Shown: positions 54,172 to 63,206, counted from the first letter of the stretch. The stretch is 64,000 nucleotides of DNA from Arthrobacter dokdonellae (GCF_003268655.1 NZ_CP029642.1:1860001-1924000), one strand, 5' to 3'. Notes: a model not told the origin generated them from the letters alone. Numbers and translations: made by a program.

Positions 54172-54459
54172 CCGCTCCCACTGCTCGCAGGCTCCCAGCG
54201 GGTCCCTCGCGGCTGTGGGCCCACCACCCGCTCCCACTGCTCGCAGGCTCCCAGCGGGTCCCTCGCGGCTGTGGGCCCACCACCCGCTCCCACTGCTCGC
54301 AGGCTCCCAGCGGGTCCCTCGCGGCTGTGGGCCCACCACCCGCTCCCACTGCTCGCAGGCTCCCAGCGGGTCCCTCGCGGCTGTGGGCCCACCACCCGCT
54401 CCCACTGCTCGCAGGCTCCCAGCGGGTCCCTCGCGGCTGTGGGCCCACCACCCGCTCCC
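54172..54459. repeat. 56-bp tandem repeat, five full copies plus 8 bases
   Basis: Units begin at 54172, 54228, 54284, 54340 and 54396, with a last 8-base remnant at 54452-54459. The copies appear identical base for base. Each unit holds GTGGGCCCAC (10-base palindrome) and AGCGGGT/ACCCGCT arms that pair across the unit. Because 56 is not a multiple of 3, frames rotate, and open frames on both strands are mere consequences. It fills most of the 378-base gap between the LysM gene and hisC. The remaining 75 bases carry the hisC -10 box. Confidence 0.9.
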
Positions 54460-54530
54460 TGCGGGGCGTGATGGGTACAGGTCGGGGGGGCATGGGACGT
54501 CACAAGTTCTCTTCCCACGGCCCTGCCACT

Positions 54531-54536
54531 TAAACT
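54531..54536 (+). promoter_or_regulatory. -10 box of hisC, leaderless arrangement
   Basis: TAAACT ends six bases before ATG 54543; GGAAGC between is not a usable ribosome site at that distance. Confidence 0.5.
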
Positions 54537-54542
54537 GGAAGC

Positions 54543-55640
54543 ATGGACCAGTTTGAACGCCTCAGCCAGTTGCCGCTTCGCGACGATTTGCGCGGCCAGC
54601 ATCCCTATGGCGCCCCGCAGCTGGACGTTCCCATCCTCCTCAACGTCAATGAGAACACCTTCGGCGTTCCGCTGGATGCCAAGGAAGCCATCCTCAAGGC
54701 CGTTGCGGATGAACTGGACGGGCTGAACCGCTACCCGGACCGGGAGTTCACCGAACTGCGCAGGGCCCTCGCCGCATATCTGGGCCACGGCCTGACGGCA
54801 GACAACATTTGGGCCGCCAACGGCTCGAACGAGGTCCTCCAGCAGCTCCTCCAGGCGTTCGGGGGCCCCGGACGCAGCGCCATGGGATTTCCCCCCACTT
54901 ATTCGATGTACCCGTTGCTGGCCAGCGGTACCGGCACCGCCTACGTCGCAGGCACCCGGGGGAACGGCTTCAGCCTTTCCGCGGCGTCCGCCGCCGAGCA
55001 GGTGCGGTCCCTCGCCCCCAACGTGGTGTTCCTTTGCTCACCCAACAACCCGACGGGCACGGCCCTGGGACTGGACGTCGTCGAGGCTGTTTATGAGGCC
55101 GGGGAGGCCTCCGAGGCGATCGTGATCGTCGATGAGGCCTACGCTGAGTTCGCCCACGCAGGCACGCGGAGCGCCCTGGCCCTGCTCGAGGGGCGTCCTC
55201 GCCTGGTGGTGTCGCGCACCATGAGCAAGGCCTTCGCCCTGGCTGGTGCCCGGGTGGGCTACCTCGCGGCAGCGCCCGAGATTTCCGACGCCGTCCGGCT
55301 TGTGCGCCTGCCCTACCACCTCTCCGCGATCACCCAGGCAACCGCTGTCGCGGCCCTCCGAAACTCGGACGCGCTGCTCGCCAACGTGGAGGCCATCAAG
55401 GTCCAGCGCGACCGCATCGTGGACGAACTGGTGCGGATGGGCCTCGCGCCGGCCCCGTCCGATTCGAACTTCGTCTTTTTCGGCGGCCTCGCGGACCCGG
55501 CCTCCGTCTGGGAACAGCTGCTTGCCGCCGGCGTGCTGATCCGTGACGTCGGGATCGCCGGCCACCTGCGGGTCACCGCCGGCACGGAGGCCGAGACCAG
55601 CGCCTTCCTTGACGGACTGCGCGCCATCCTGGCGAAATAG
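54543..55640 (+). CDS. hisC: Histidinol-phosphate aminotransferase HisC
   Basis: PLP-dependent transamination in histidine synthesis; 365 residues. LDVPILLNVNENTFGVPLD, ANGSNEVLQQLLQAFGGPGR, FPPTYSMYP, SPNNPTGTALG, VIVDEAYAEFA and PLP lysine Lys229 in SRTMSKAFALAGARVGY all fit HisC. The aspartate of VIVDEAY pairs with the pyridine nitrogen. ATG 54543. HisD is not in the window. HisB follows after a 167-base gap with its own -10 box. Confidence 0.93.
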   Translation: MDQFERLSQLPLRDDLRGQHPYGAPQLDVPILLNVNENTFGVPLDAKEAILKAVADELDGLNRYPDREFTELRRALAAYLGHGLTADNIWAANGSNEVLQQLLQAFGGPGRSAMGFPPTYSMYPLLASGTGTAYVAGTRGNGFSLSAASAAEQVRSLAPNVVFLCSPNNPTGTALGLDVVEAVYEAGEASEAIVIVDEAYAEFAHAGTRSALALLEGRPRLVVSRTMSKAFALAGARVGYLAAAPEISDAVRLVRLPYHLSAITQATAVAALRNSDALLANVEAIKVQRDRIVDELVRMGLAPAPSDSNFVFFGGLADPASVWEQLLAAGVLIRDVGIAGHLRVTAGTEAETSAFLDGLRAILAK

Positions 55641-55720
55641 CCCTGGGACCGGCCCGGCGTCGTGCCCCGCTGACGCCCGTGGCCGCCGCTGGGCCGGGCA
55701 GGGCACACCGCCAGTGCGTC

Positions 55721-55726
55721 TAAACT
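55721..55726 (+). promoter_or_regulatory. Possible hisB promoter -10 box
   Basis: TAAACT lies 81 bases before the hisB ATG (55808), so hisB would have a leader. No good -35 was seen. It could also be read from the hisC transcript. Confidence 0.35.
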
Positions 55727-55807
55727 GGTGGTACACCAACACCAAAGTTGCCGGTGCCATGCCATGCCCGGCAGCAGGCGCCCGACGAAGCAAAGGACCG
55801 TTGAACC

Positions 55808-56434
55808 ATGACCGAGAACCGCCCGCAGCCCGGCCGGGGACGCACGGCACGCCTGGAACGCGCCACGAGTGAATCCAGCGTGCTGGTCGAAATCAACCTG
55901 GACGGCACTGGGGTTTCGGAGATCGACACGTCCGTGCCGTTCTACGACCACATGCTCACGGCGCTCTCCAAGCACTCGCTGATCGACATGAAGGTCAAGG
56001 CCACCGGGGACACTGACATCGACGCCCACCACACGGTGGAAGACGTGGCGATCTCGCTGGGCGAGGTGCTGCGCGAGGCCCTCGGCGACAAGGCCGGAAT
56101 CCGGCGCTTCGGCGAGGCCACGATCCCGCTGGACGAGGCGCTGGCCAACGCGGTGGTCGATGTATCCGGCCGTCCGTACCTGGTCCACAGCGGCGAGCCG
56201 GCGGGCCAGGAATACCATCTCATCGGCGGCCACTTCACCGGGTCACTGACCCGGCACGTCTTTGAGGCCATCACCCTGCACGCACGGATCTGCCTCCACA
56301 TGACAGTCATCGCAGGCAGGGATCCGCACCACATTGTCGAATCCCAGTTCAAGGCCTTTGCCCGCGCCCTGCGGTCCGCCGTGGAAAAGGACCCTCGCGT
56401 CACCGGCATCCCGTCCACCAAGGGGCTCTTGTGA
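55808..56434 (+). CDS. hisB: Imidazoleglycerol-phosphate dehydratase HisB
   Basis: Monofunctional IGPD, the sixth histidine step; 208 residues. Metal-binding histidine motifs: [65 protein letters not shown] second copy of the fold is built from these repeats. ATG 55808. HisH overlaps its end by four bases (GTGA), so the two are coupled. Confidence 0.95.
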   Translation: MTENRPQPGRGRTARLERATSESSVLVEINLDGTGVSEIDTSVPFYDHMLTALSKHSLIDMKVKATGDTDIDAHHTVEDVAISLGEVLREALGDKAGIRRFGEATIPLDEALANAVVDVSGRPYLVHSGEPAGQEYHLIGGHFTGSLTRHVFEAITLHARICLHMTVIAGRDPHHIVESQFKAFARALRSAVEKDPRVTGIPSTKGLL

Positions 56435-57162
56435 GCGGGACAGCGGCGCAACCCGCCCCGCGGCCGGCCGTCACGGTCCTGGACTACGGGTCCGGGAACG
56501 TCCGCTCGGCCGTGCGCGCGCTCGAACGTGCCGGGGCCGCGGTGACCTTGAGCGCGCGCCCCGACGACGTCCTGGGCGCCGACGGCCTTGTGGTGCCCGG
56601 AGTGGGCGCGTTCGGTTCAGTCATGGCGGAGCTGAAGTCGGTCGACGCCATCCGCATGATCGGACGCCGTGTCGCCGGCGGCCGGCCCGTCCTGGGCATC
56701 TGTGTGGGACTGCAGGTCTTGTTTGAGGCCGGTGTGGAACACGGCGTGCGCGAAGAAGGGATGGGGGAGTGGCCGGGAACCGTGGAACTGCTCCCGGCGG
56801 AAGTGGTCCCGCACATGGGCTGGAACACGGTCAAGGTCCCGGAAGGCTCCCTGCTGTTCAACGGCGTGGAGAACGAGCGCTTTTACTTTGTGCACTCCTA
56901 CGCCGTGCAGACCTGGGATTTTGACGTCATTCAGCCGAAGATGAAACCGCCGGCGGTCACCTGGTCAGAGCACGGCGCGCCGTTCATCGCCGCCGTGGAG
57001 AACGGCCCGCTGTGCGCCACGCAGTTCCACCCGGAAAAATCCGGCGATGCCGGGGCGCGCCTCTTGCGCAACTGGGTGCAGTCACTGAAGGCGGCTGGGC
57101 CCACGCCCCCGACGGACCCCGGGCGGCGCGCCAGCGTCAGCCGGGCAGGGCGTGGGGACTAG
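56431..57162 (+). CDS. hisH: Imidazole glycerol phosphate synthase glutaminase subunit HisH
   Basis: Supplies ammonia to HisF; 243 residues. [36 protein letters not shown], the nucleophile elbow [10 protein letters not shown] with Cys91, FVHSYAV and the TQFHPEKSG His-Glu pair are standard. HisH more often has GICLGMQ; the substitution is conservative. The last 20 residues are a short Pro/Arg tail. GTG 56431 overlaps hisB. HisF is not found in the window, so it must lie elsewhere. Confidence 0.95.
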   Translation: MSGTAAQPAPRPAVTVLDYGSGNVRSAVRALERAGAAVTLSARPDDVLGADGLVVPGVGAFGSVMAELKSVDAIRMIGRRVAGGRPVLGICVGLQVLFEAGVEHGVREEGMGEWPGTVELLPAEVVPHMGWNTVKVPEGSLLFNGVENERFYFVHSYAVQTWDFDVIQPKMKPPAVTWSEHGAPFIAAVENGPLCATQFHPEKSGDAGARLLRNWVQSLKAAGPTPPTDPGRRASVSRAGRGD

Positions 57163-57318
57163 ATGTACTCGCTGCTGCTCATGGCCCTCGGCGGACTCCT
57201 CATTGGGGGCGCCTACACCTTCTACCAGCAAAAGACGCCCCGCTGGATCCCCATCAGCTTTGCCGCGCTCGCCGCCATGTCCCTGGTGGCGGCCTACCTG
57301 TTCACCTTGAAGGGCTAG
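57163..57318 (+). CDS. 51-residue membrane protein inside the his operon
   Basis: ATG at 57163 follows the hisH stop directly, and the frame ends at TAG 57316-57318. The protein is almost all hydrophobic: helix LLLMALGGLLIGGAYTFYQQ, a short loop KTPRWIPIS, and a second helix FAALAAMSLVAAYLFTLKG. Two spans and a Lys-Gly end. No family recognised. It is placed exactly between hisH and priA with no leader, so it is surely cotranscribed with them. Short length is why it can be overlooked. Confidence 0.65.
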   Translation: MYSLLLMALGGLLIGGAYTFYQQKTPRWIPISFAALAAMSLVAAYLFTLKG

Positions 57319-57375
57319 GCAGCCGCACTGCCCGTACAGCCCCGCCCATCCCGCCACCAACCTGTTGAGGACCCG

Positions 57376-58113
57376 ATGACCACCACCCCCATCCTGGAAC
57401 TGTTGCCCGCCGTCGACGTCGCCGACGGCCAGGCCGTCCGGCTCGTCCAGGGCGAGGCCGGCTCGGAAACCAGCTACGGCTCGCCCCTGGACGCTGCCCT
57501 GAACTGGCAGAACGACGGCGCCGAGTGGGTCCACCTGGTGGACCTGGACGCCGCGTTCGGCCGAGGCTCGAACCAACAGTTGCTCCGGGAAGTGGTCCAG
57601 GCCCTCGAAGTGAAGGTGGAGCTGTCCGGCGGCATCCGGGACGACGCCTCACTGGAAGGCGCCCTGGAACTGGGCGCCGCGCGCGTCAACCTGGGCACCG
57701 CGGCACTGGAAAACCCTGAATGGACCGCCCGGGCCATCGAACGCTTTGGCGAGCGGATCGCCGTCGGCCTTGACGTGCGCGGCACCACCCTGGCCGGCCG
57801 CGGCTGGACCAAGGAAGGCGGGGACCTGTGGGAGGTCCTGGCCCGGCTGGAGGACGCCGGCTGCGCGCGCTACGTGGTCACCGACGTCACCAAGGACGGC
57901 ACGCTGCGCGGCCCCAACGTGGAACTGCTGCGTGAAATGTGCTCGCGGACCGCCAAGCCCGTGGTTGCGTCCGGCGGAATTTCCAGCCTCGAGGACCTGC
58001 GCGTGCTGCGCGGGCTGGTCGGCGACGGCGTTGAGGGCGCCATTGTCGGCAAGGCCCTGTACGCGGGCAAGTTCACGCTGCCCCAGGCGCTGGACGTGGC
58101 CGGACGCCGCTGA
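57376..58113 (+). CDS. priA: Bifunctional HisA/TrpF isomerase PriA
   Basis: (beta/alpha)8 isomerase of 245 residues. In actinobacteria PriA does both the ProFAR (HisA) and PRA (TrpF) reactions. [20 protein letters not shown] (Asp14), [56 protein letters not shown] (Asp170 region) and [13 protein letters not shown] are the PriA/HisA landmarks. Whether TrpF activity is kept cannot be seen; the actinobacterial context makes it likely. ATG 57376. SseB gene starts five bases after its stop. Confidence 0.9.
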   Translation: MTTTPILELLPAVDVADGQAVRLVQGEAGSETSYGSPLDAALNWQNDGAEWVHLVDLDAAFGRGSNQQLLREVVQALEVKVELSGGIRDDASLEGALELGAARVNLGTAALENPEWTARAIERFGERIAVGLDVRGTTLAGRGWTKEGGDLWEVLARLEDAGCARYVVTDVTKDGTLRGPNVELLREMCSRTAKPVVASGGISSLEDLRVLRGLVGDGVEGAIVGKALYAGKFTLPQALDVAGRR

Positions 58114-58118
58114 ACGCC

Positions 58119-59009
58119 ATGACTGACTTGCCCCACAAGCAGCTTCCCGGACACATCGCCGCGGCCCTCGCCGGCGCCGGCGGCCCCGCGGACTCGGCCG
58201 GCCAGCCGTGGTCCGGCCGGGAGCTGCCGGAGGGCGGGAAGTACCACAACTTTGACGCCGACGACGGCGCTGCCGACTCCCGCTACACCGATGCGGTTGC
58301 GGGGCTGCTGGCGGGGGACGGTTCGGAGGCGGAGGTGGTCGCCTCGCTGGCACAGGCACGGCTCTTCGTACCGATCGTGGCGCAACTCGCCGAACAAACG
58401 GTGGGGGAGAACGGGCTGGTGTCCGACAAGGAGTCCGATATGGCCCTTGTCACGCTCCGGGCGCCGGACGGCCGGCGTGCCCTCCCCGCTTTTACGAGCG
58501 CGGGGGCCCTCGCGGAGTGGCATCCCCAGGCGCGGCCGGTCGCCGTCTACGCCGCGCGGGCCGCGCTGTCCGCGGTGGCGGAGGAAGCGCAGCTGCTGGT
58601 GCTGGACCCCGGAAGTGACAGGCGGTTTGTGGTCCGCCGGCCCGCAGTGTGGGCCCTGGCGCAGCAGCAGGACTGGCATCCCAGCTATGCGGACCCAGCC
58701 GTTGCGCAAGTGCTGGAGGAGTCCGTGGCTGCCGCCGGAAACCCCGCCATTCTGGGCATTTCCGCAAGCGCCGCCAAGGGCATAGAATCCCTGTGGGACA
58801 TCAGGACCGGACAGTCTGGGCGGCTGGTTCCCGGCGGCGGCGCCGGACCGGAACTTGCGGTCTCCATCACCCTCCAACCCGGGCTTGACCAAGCCGCGGT
58901 GGACACCATTCTGCATGCCCTGCAAAGTTTCTGGGCGGGGAATGAAGTGTTCGCGCAGGCAGTCGACTCCGCTCAGGTGCGATTGCTCCATCCCGGCCCG
59001 CCCCCCTAA
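58119..59009 (+). CDS. SseB-family protein
   Basis: 296 residues with two SseB-like domains: AQARLFVPIVAQLAEQTV with MALVTLRAPDGRRALPAFTS, and DPGSDRRFVVRRPAVWAL toward the middle, then a C-terminal beta-alpha module (ELAVSITLQPGLDQAAVDTI). SseB proteins are broadly conserved and of unclear function in actinobacteria. ATG 58119 is five bases after priA, so it is probably in the his transcript; SseB next to priA/hisF is common in this group. Confidence 0.8.
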   Translation: MTDLPHKQLPGHIAAALAGAGGPADSAGQPWSGRELPEGGKYHNFDADDGAADSRYTDAVAGLLAGDGSEAEVVASLAQARLFVPIVAQLAEQTVGENGLVSDKESDMALVTLRAPDGRRALPAFTSAGALAEWHPQARPVAVYAARAALSAVAEEAQLLVLDPGSDRRFVVRRPAVWALAQQQDWHPSYADPAVAQVLEESVAAAGNPAILGISASAAKGIESLWDIRTGQSGRLVPGGGAGPELAVSITLQPGLDQAAVDTILHALQSFWAGNEVFAQAVDSAQVRLLHPGPPP

Positions 59010-59069
59010 TTCCACAGCAAGGCTGCCTGCGCTCTCTTGTGACGGACCACCAGAGAAAAGAAGAGCCAC

Positions 59070-60464
59070 GTGAACTTTGCCAGCTACCGGCAGCTCCTGT
59101 CGCTTGGTCCGGTGCGGCGGCTGCTGGTCATCGCCATGATCGCGAGGATTCCCCACGCGGCAGCCGGTGTGCTGTTGACGCTGCATGTCGTTCAGACCCT
59201 CCACCTCAGCTATGCAGCGGCGGGCACCGTAGCCGCCGCCATCACCATCGGCCTGGCCCTCGGTGCCCCATGGCGCGGACGCCAGGTGGACGTCCTTGGC
59301 CTGCGCCGCGCGCTCATTCCCTCCGTCTTCGCCGAGGTGGCCGTCTGGTCCGTGGCGCCCTTTCTGAACTACCAGCTGTTGGTCGTCGCCGCAGTCATTG
59401 GCGGGCTGTTTGCGGTGCCCATTTTCTCCGTGGTCCGTCAGGCACTCGGGGTCATGGTGCCGCCTGAACAGCGCCGCACGGCCTACGCGCTCGACTCGAT
59501 GGGCGCGGAGATCACGTTCATGGTCGGTCCGGCAGCCGGCGTCGTCCTCGCCACCACCATCCACACCGTCGTGGGCCTGGTCATCATTGGCGTTGCCTCC
59601 GCGCTGGCCGGCCTGCTCCTGATGTGGACCAACCCGCCCACGCGTTCCGGACAACGGGGTGCCTGGACCGGTCCCGCCGCCGCCGTGGGGCCGGCGCCTT
59701 CGGAAAGCGGACTCGAGGTGGCCGTCGGAACGCTGCAGGCGTCGCGAAGCCGGCCGGGAAGCTTTTGGGGCAGGACACGCAGCAACCTGGCTTGGGTAAA
59801 CCTGGCGGTGCTGGCCGTCCTCGGCGCGTCGCTGGGGGCCGGACTGGTGCTCTCCGGCACGGACGTGGGCATGGTGGCCTTGCTGCGTGCCAATGACCAG
59901 GTGGGCGAACTGGGCGTGGTGTTCTTCTTCTGGTGCGGGGCCTCCCTGCTGGGCGGCCTGGTCTATGGCTCCCTGAAGCGGTCGATCAATCCGCTCTGGC
60001 TGCTGGGCGCCATGGCGCTGCTGACCATCCCCATGGGATTGGCCGACAATGCCTGGACGCTGGGGCTGCTCTCGATTCCGCCCGGGCTGCTGTGCGCCCC
60101 GGTGCTGACCTCGAGCGCCGAACACATTGCCGACCTGGTCGACGAGCGCCGCCGCGGCGAGGCCATGGGCTGGTACGGCTCGTCGATGACGATGGGCAGT
60201 GCCATGGGAGCGCCCTTTGCCGGCGCCATGATTGATCAGGTGGGCCCCTGGGCCGGGTTTGTCGTCATCGGCATCATTGCCGCGGTGCTGGCCATTGCGG
60301 GCCTGGGCATCCAGTACCGGCGTCGGCGGCAGTTGGCCCCGCGGCAGGTGGCCCCGCGGGAGGTGGCCGGAATCGTGGCGGAGCCGTCCGGCGTGCCGGC
60401 CGCGGCCGGTTGGGGACAGCTCCAGGGCGAGCCTGACGCCGCCCGGCAGCCGGACGCGCCCTAG
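59070..60464 (+). CDS. Major facilitator superfamily transporter
   Basis: 464 residues, about 12 helices in two halves separated by a Pro/Ser-rich loop (about residues 190-235). IARIPHAAAGVLLTLHVVQ, LGAPWRGRQVDVLGLRRALI (motif A-like loop), DSMGAEITFMVGPAAGVVLA and EAMGWYGSSMTMGSAMGAPF fit drug-efflux-like MFS proteins; the substrate is unknown. The C-terminal tail is Arg/Pro/Glu-rich. GTG 59070 follows AAAAGAAGAGCCAC. It ends before a strong nested hairpin, facing the DUF1844 gene. Confidence 0.85.
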   Translation: MNFASYRQLLSLGPVRRLLVIAMIARIPHAAAGVLLTLHVVQTLHLSYAAAGTVAAAITIGLALGAPWRGRQVDVLGLRRALIPSVFAEVAVWSVAPFLNYQLLVVAAVIGGLFAVPIFSVVRQALGVMVPPEQRRTAYALDSMGAEITFMVGPAAGVVLATTIHTVVGLVIIGVASALAGLLLMWTNPPTRSGQRGAWTGPAAAVGPAPSESGLEVAVGTLQASRSRPGSFWGRTRSNLAWVNLAVLAVLGASLGAGLVLSGTDVGMVALLRANDQVGELGVVFFFWCGASLLGGLVYGSLKRSINPLWLLGAMALLTIPMGLADNAWTLGLLSIPPGLLCAPVLTSSAEHIADLVDERRRGEAMGWYGSSMTMGSAMGAPFAGAMIDQVGPWAGFVVIGIIAAVLAIAGLGIQYRRRRQLAPRQVAPREVAGIVAEPSGVPAAAGWGQLQGEPDAARQPDAP

Positions 60465-60487
60465 GCAGACTTGGCGCTTAAACATGT

Positions 60488-60538
60488 CGGAAGCTGCACG
60501 AAAAACCCGAAAAATTCGGGGAATTCGTGCAGCTTCCG
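60488..60538. terminator. Nested bidirectional hairpin terminator
   Basis: CGGAAGCTGCACGAA (60488-60502) pairs with TTCGTGCAGCTTCCG (60524-60538), and inside it CCCGAA (60507-60512) pairs with TTCGGG (60515-60520). It sits between the convergent MFS and DUF1844 genes and can serve both. Confidence 0.8.
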
Positions 60539-60557
60539 GCACACAGTTCGGGGACGG

Positions 60558-60965
60558 CTAGTTGACTGCTCCGGTGAACTTTTCCCCCGGGCCCTTGCCC
60601 GGGGCGTCCGGGAATTCGGAGGCTTCACGGAACGCCAGCTGCAGGGACCGCAGGCCGTCGCGCAACGGGCCGGCGTGCTGGCTGCCAATCTCGGGCGCGG
60701 CAGCCGTGACGAAGCCGGCGAGAGCGGTGATCAGCTTCCGGGCCTCGTCCAGGTCCTTCAGGTCCTCCGCGTCGGGGCCCGCGGCCAGGCCGCACTTGAC
60801 GGCTGCGGCGCTCATGAGGTGGACGGCAGCCGTGGTGATGACCTCAACCGCCGGAACTTCGGCGATGTCGCGCACCACCGAGGCGGCTTCCGCGTCGCCA
60901 AGGGACTCCTCGGGGGCGAAGCTGTTGCGGTGGCCGGTGTCCGAATTATTATCTGGGGTGCTCAT
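60558..60965 (-). CDS. DUF1844 protein
   Basis: 135 residues. The core VRDIAEVPAVEVITTAAVHL and AAAVKCGLAAGPDAEDLKDL with DEARKLITALAGFVTAAAPE is the DUF1844 domain, found beside infC in actinobacteria with unknown role. N- and C-termini are polar tails. ATG 60965 lies about 280 bases from the divergent infC start, sharing the leader region. Confidence 0.8.
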   Translation of the reverse strand: MSTPDNNSDTGHRNSFAPEESLGDAEAASVVRDIAEVPAVEVITTAAVHLMSAAAVKCGLAAGPDAEDLKDLDEARKLITALAGFVTAAAPEIGSQHAGPLRDGLRSLQLAFREASEFPDAPGKGPGEKFTGAVN

Positions 60966-61007
60966 ACTGCTAAGCTTGTCACAGACCGACTGGGTGCTGT
61001 TACTTCA

Positions 61008-61207
61008 GCGGGGCCACAACCCCGCAAACGAAGCACGTGTCCAGTTTGCAAGTGGAGTCCTCTCCCACCTTTCGACCCAGCAATGGCGTTGTCTGGTTCC
61101 GGTTGGCGCCTTCGAACATGAAGGCTGGCCGCAGCCCCCGCAGGGGCATCACGGCGCCAATCCTTTGAGGCCTCCGATTGCATCAGCGATGGGAGGCCTT
61201 CTTCTTT
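61008..61207 (+). ncRNA. infC leader with attenuator-type hairpins
   Basis: The 282-base gap between DUF1844 and infC shows a CGGGG/CCCCG hairpin near 61008-61025, a long-range pair TTGGCGCC (61103-61110) with GGCGCCAA (61153-61160), and a terminator-like hairpin GAGGCCTCC (61167-61175) with GGAGGCCTT (61192-61200) followed by CTTCTTT. This is 41 bases before the infC start and looks like an attenuator. infC-rpmI-rplT leaders of Gram-positive bacteria (L20 leaders) work this way; identity with them is inference. Confidence 0.55.
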
Positions 61208-61247
61208 GCTGATGGCACACGTTTCTTATCGTCAACAGGAGTTACAC

Positions 61248-62363
61248 ATTAGCGAGCCACGAATCAATGATCGAATCCGCGTCCCAGAGGTGCGGTTGGT
61301 TGGGCCGGCAGGCGAACAAGTAGGGATCGTCCGCATTGAGGACGCCCTCCGTTTGGCTTCCGAGTCCGACTTGGATCTGGTTGAGGTAGCGCCGACGGCG
61401 AAGCCGCCGGTGTGCAAACTGATGGACTTCGGCAAGTTCAAGTACGAGGCGGCCGTCAAGGCGCGTGAAGCCCGGAAGAACCAGACGAACACCGTTCTGA
61501 AGGAAATCCGCTTCCGCCTCAAGATCGACAAGCACGACTACGAGACGAAGCGCGGGCACGCGCTCCGCTTCCTCGGCACCGGGGACAAGGTCAAGGCCAT
61601 GATCCAGTTCCGCGGCCGTGAGCAGCAGCGTCCGGAGATGGGCATCCGCCTGCTCCAGAAGTTTGCCGAAGACGTGGCCGAGGTTGGCGTCATCGAATCC
61701 AGCCCCCGCATCGACGGACGCAACATGGTCATGGTGATCGGGCCCTTGAAGAACAAGGCCGAAGCCAAGGCAGAGGCCCGCCGCCAGCAGCAGCGCGCCG
61801 ACGCCAAGGCCCACAACGAGGCCGTGGCCAATGGCACCGCCCGCGTTGACGTGGACCGGGACAACAAGGTACCGATGACGCAGTCCCTGGCGGACCTCCT
61901 GCCTGAAGGCCTGCACCTGAACGACGACGCCGCCGAGGCAGCAGCCCCGGCCGCCGCCGCGCAGGAAGCGCCCGCCGAGGCTGCCGCCCCGGCCGCCGCC
62001 GCACCGGAAGCAGCCGCCGAGGCTGCCGAGGCCAAGGCCCCGGAAACCAAGGCTCCGGAGGCAGCCGCCAAGGCCCCCGAGGCCAAGGCACCCGCCGCAC
62101 GCCCGGCAGCCAAGGCACCCGCGGCCCGCCCCGCGGCCAAGGCTCCCGCCGCGGCCCGGCCGGCGGCCGCGCCGGTTGCACCGAGGCCCGTCGCGGCACC
62201 GAAGCCTGTTGCTGCCAAGCCGATCCCGATGCCGAAGCCGATGGCCAAGCCGGCGGCAAAGCCTGCGGGCAAGCCGGCTGCGAAGGCAGCGACAAAGCCG
62301 GCGGCCAAGCCTGCCTCTTCCAAGAGTGCAGCCGCCGCCGACACCAAAGACTCAGCCGAATAG
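61248..62363 (+). CDS. infC: Translation initiation factor IF-3 with long Ala/Lys/Pro tail, ATT start
   Basis: Prevents premature subunit joining and checks the start codon. The IF3 core (about 1-175) has [40 protein letters not shown] and [35 protein letters not shown] tail of about 190 residues of Ala/Lys/Pro/Glu repeats follows. The start is read as ATT 61248 because AGGAG (61237-61241) sits six bases before it and IF3 begins at ISEPR. ATT/ATC starts on infC are known in E. coli and actinobacteria and serve autocontrol. A start at ATG 61212 would add 12 residues but lacks a ribosome site. Confidence 0.9.
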   Translation: MSEPRINDRIRVPEVRLVGPAGEQVGIVRIEDALRLASESDLDLVEVAPTAKPPVCKLMDFGKFKYEAAVKAREARKNQTNTVLKEIRFRLKIDKHDYETKRGHALRFLGTGDKVKAMIQFRGREQQRPEMGIRLLQKFAEDVAEVGVIESSPRIDGRNMVMVIGPLKNKAEAKAEARRQQQRADAKAHNEAVANGTARVDVDRDNKVPMTQSLADLLPEGLHLNDDAAEAAAPAAAAQEAPAEAAAPAAAAPEAAAEAAEAKAPETKAPEAAAKAPEAKAPAARPAAKAPAARPAAKAPAAARPAAAPVAPRPVAAPKPVAAKPIPMPKPMAKPAAKPAGKPAAKAATKPAAKPASSKSAAAADTKDSAE

Positions 62364-62470
62364 GGCCAACGCCCCTTTTGGCGGTGAATACACACCCCGA
62401 CAGTGACCCAACCGGTCGCTGCAAGAGAACCACAGGCAGCGCCGGTGGATACGTAAGGAGACAGGTCCTC

Positions 62471-62665
62471 ATGCCTAAAATGAAGACACACAGTGGTGCG
62501 AAGAAGCGATTCAAGCTGACCGGTACCGGCAAGCTGCGCCGCCAGCGCGCCAACCGCCGCCACTACCTGGAGCACAAGCCCTCCAGCCTGAAGCGCCGCC
62601 TCAAGGGTGACCTCACGGTTGCCAAGGCAGACGTCCGCAACATCAAGAAGATGCTCGGCATCTAA
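62471..62665 (+). CDS. rpmI: 50S ribosomal protein L35
   Basis: 64 residues, standard. [38 protein letters not shown] and [15 protein letters not shown] are conserved. ATG 62471 follows AAGGAGACAGGTCCTC. It lies 107 bases after infC and 106 before rplT, in the universal infC-rpmI-rplT operon. Confidence 0.97.
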   Translation: MPKMKTHSGAKKRFKLTGTGKLRRQRANRRHYLEHKPSSLKRRLKGDLTVAKADVRNIKKMLGI

Positions 62666-62771
62666 TTTCGCAAGTCAATGGGTGTTGACCCCGTATTTGG
62701 GTCCGGACCCTTCCATAAACGCCTTCCCCGGCATGATTGGCTTGGGATACAAAACTTGAAGGAGTACGCAC

Positions 62772-63155
62772 GTGGCACGTGTGAAGCGGGCGGTAAACGC
62801 CCACAAAAAGCGTCGGGTTATTCTTGAGCGCGCAAAGGGCTACCGCGGACAGCGTTCGCGCCTGTACCGCAAGGCCAAGGAGCAGCTGCTGCACTCATTT
62901 GTGTACAGCTACGGCGACCGCCGCAAGCGCAAGGGCGACTTCCGCCGCCTCTGGATCCAGCGAATCAACGCTGCGGCCCGCGCCAACGGCCTGACCTACA
63001 ACCGTCTGATCCAGGGCCTGAAGGCCGCCGAGATCGAGGTCGACCGCCGCATGCTGGCCGATCTGGCCGTGAACGACGCCGGCGCATTCGCCGCACTGGT
63101 GAAGCTCGCCAAGGCGGCCCTGCCGGCCGACACCTCGGCCGCGGCGGCAAAGTAA
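62772..63155 (+). CDS. rplT: 50S ribosomal protein L20
   Basis: 127 residues. [60 protein letters not shown] and the C-terminal globular domain [20 protein letters not shown] are canonical. Binds 23S rRNA early in assembly and in other bacteria represses its own operon through the leader. GTG 62772 follows GAAGGAG. GGGTCCGGACCC, a 12-base palindrome, stands in the gap before it. Confidence 0.97.
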   Translation: MARVKRAVNAHKKRRVILERAKGYRGQRSRLYRKAKEQLLHSFVYSYGDRRKRKGDFRRLWIQRINAAARANGLTYNRLIQGLKAAEIEVDRRMLADLAVNDAGAFAALVKLAKAALPADTSAAAAK

Positions 63156-63206
63156 CACCGGTTCTGAGCCGGAACCACGCGTTCCGTATTCATGCAGGCG
63201 GACTGC

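Noticed and set aside
53666..54493. Long minus-strand open frame across the 56-bp repeat array (275 codons)
   Set aside because: The repeat unit is stop-free in several frames, so the frame is open by repetition. It has no ribosome site, overlaps the LysM gene antisense, and its protein is a shifting repeat with no fold.
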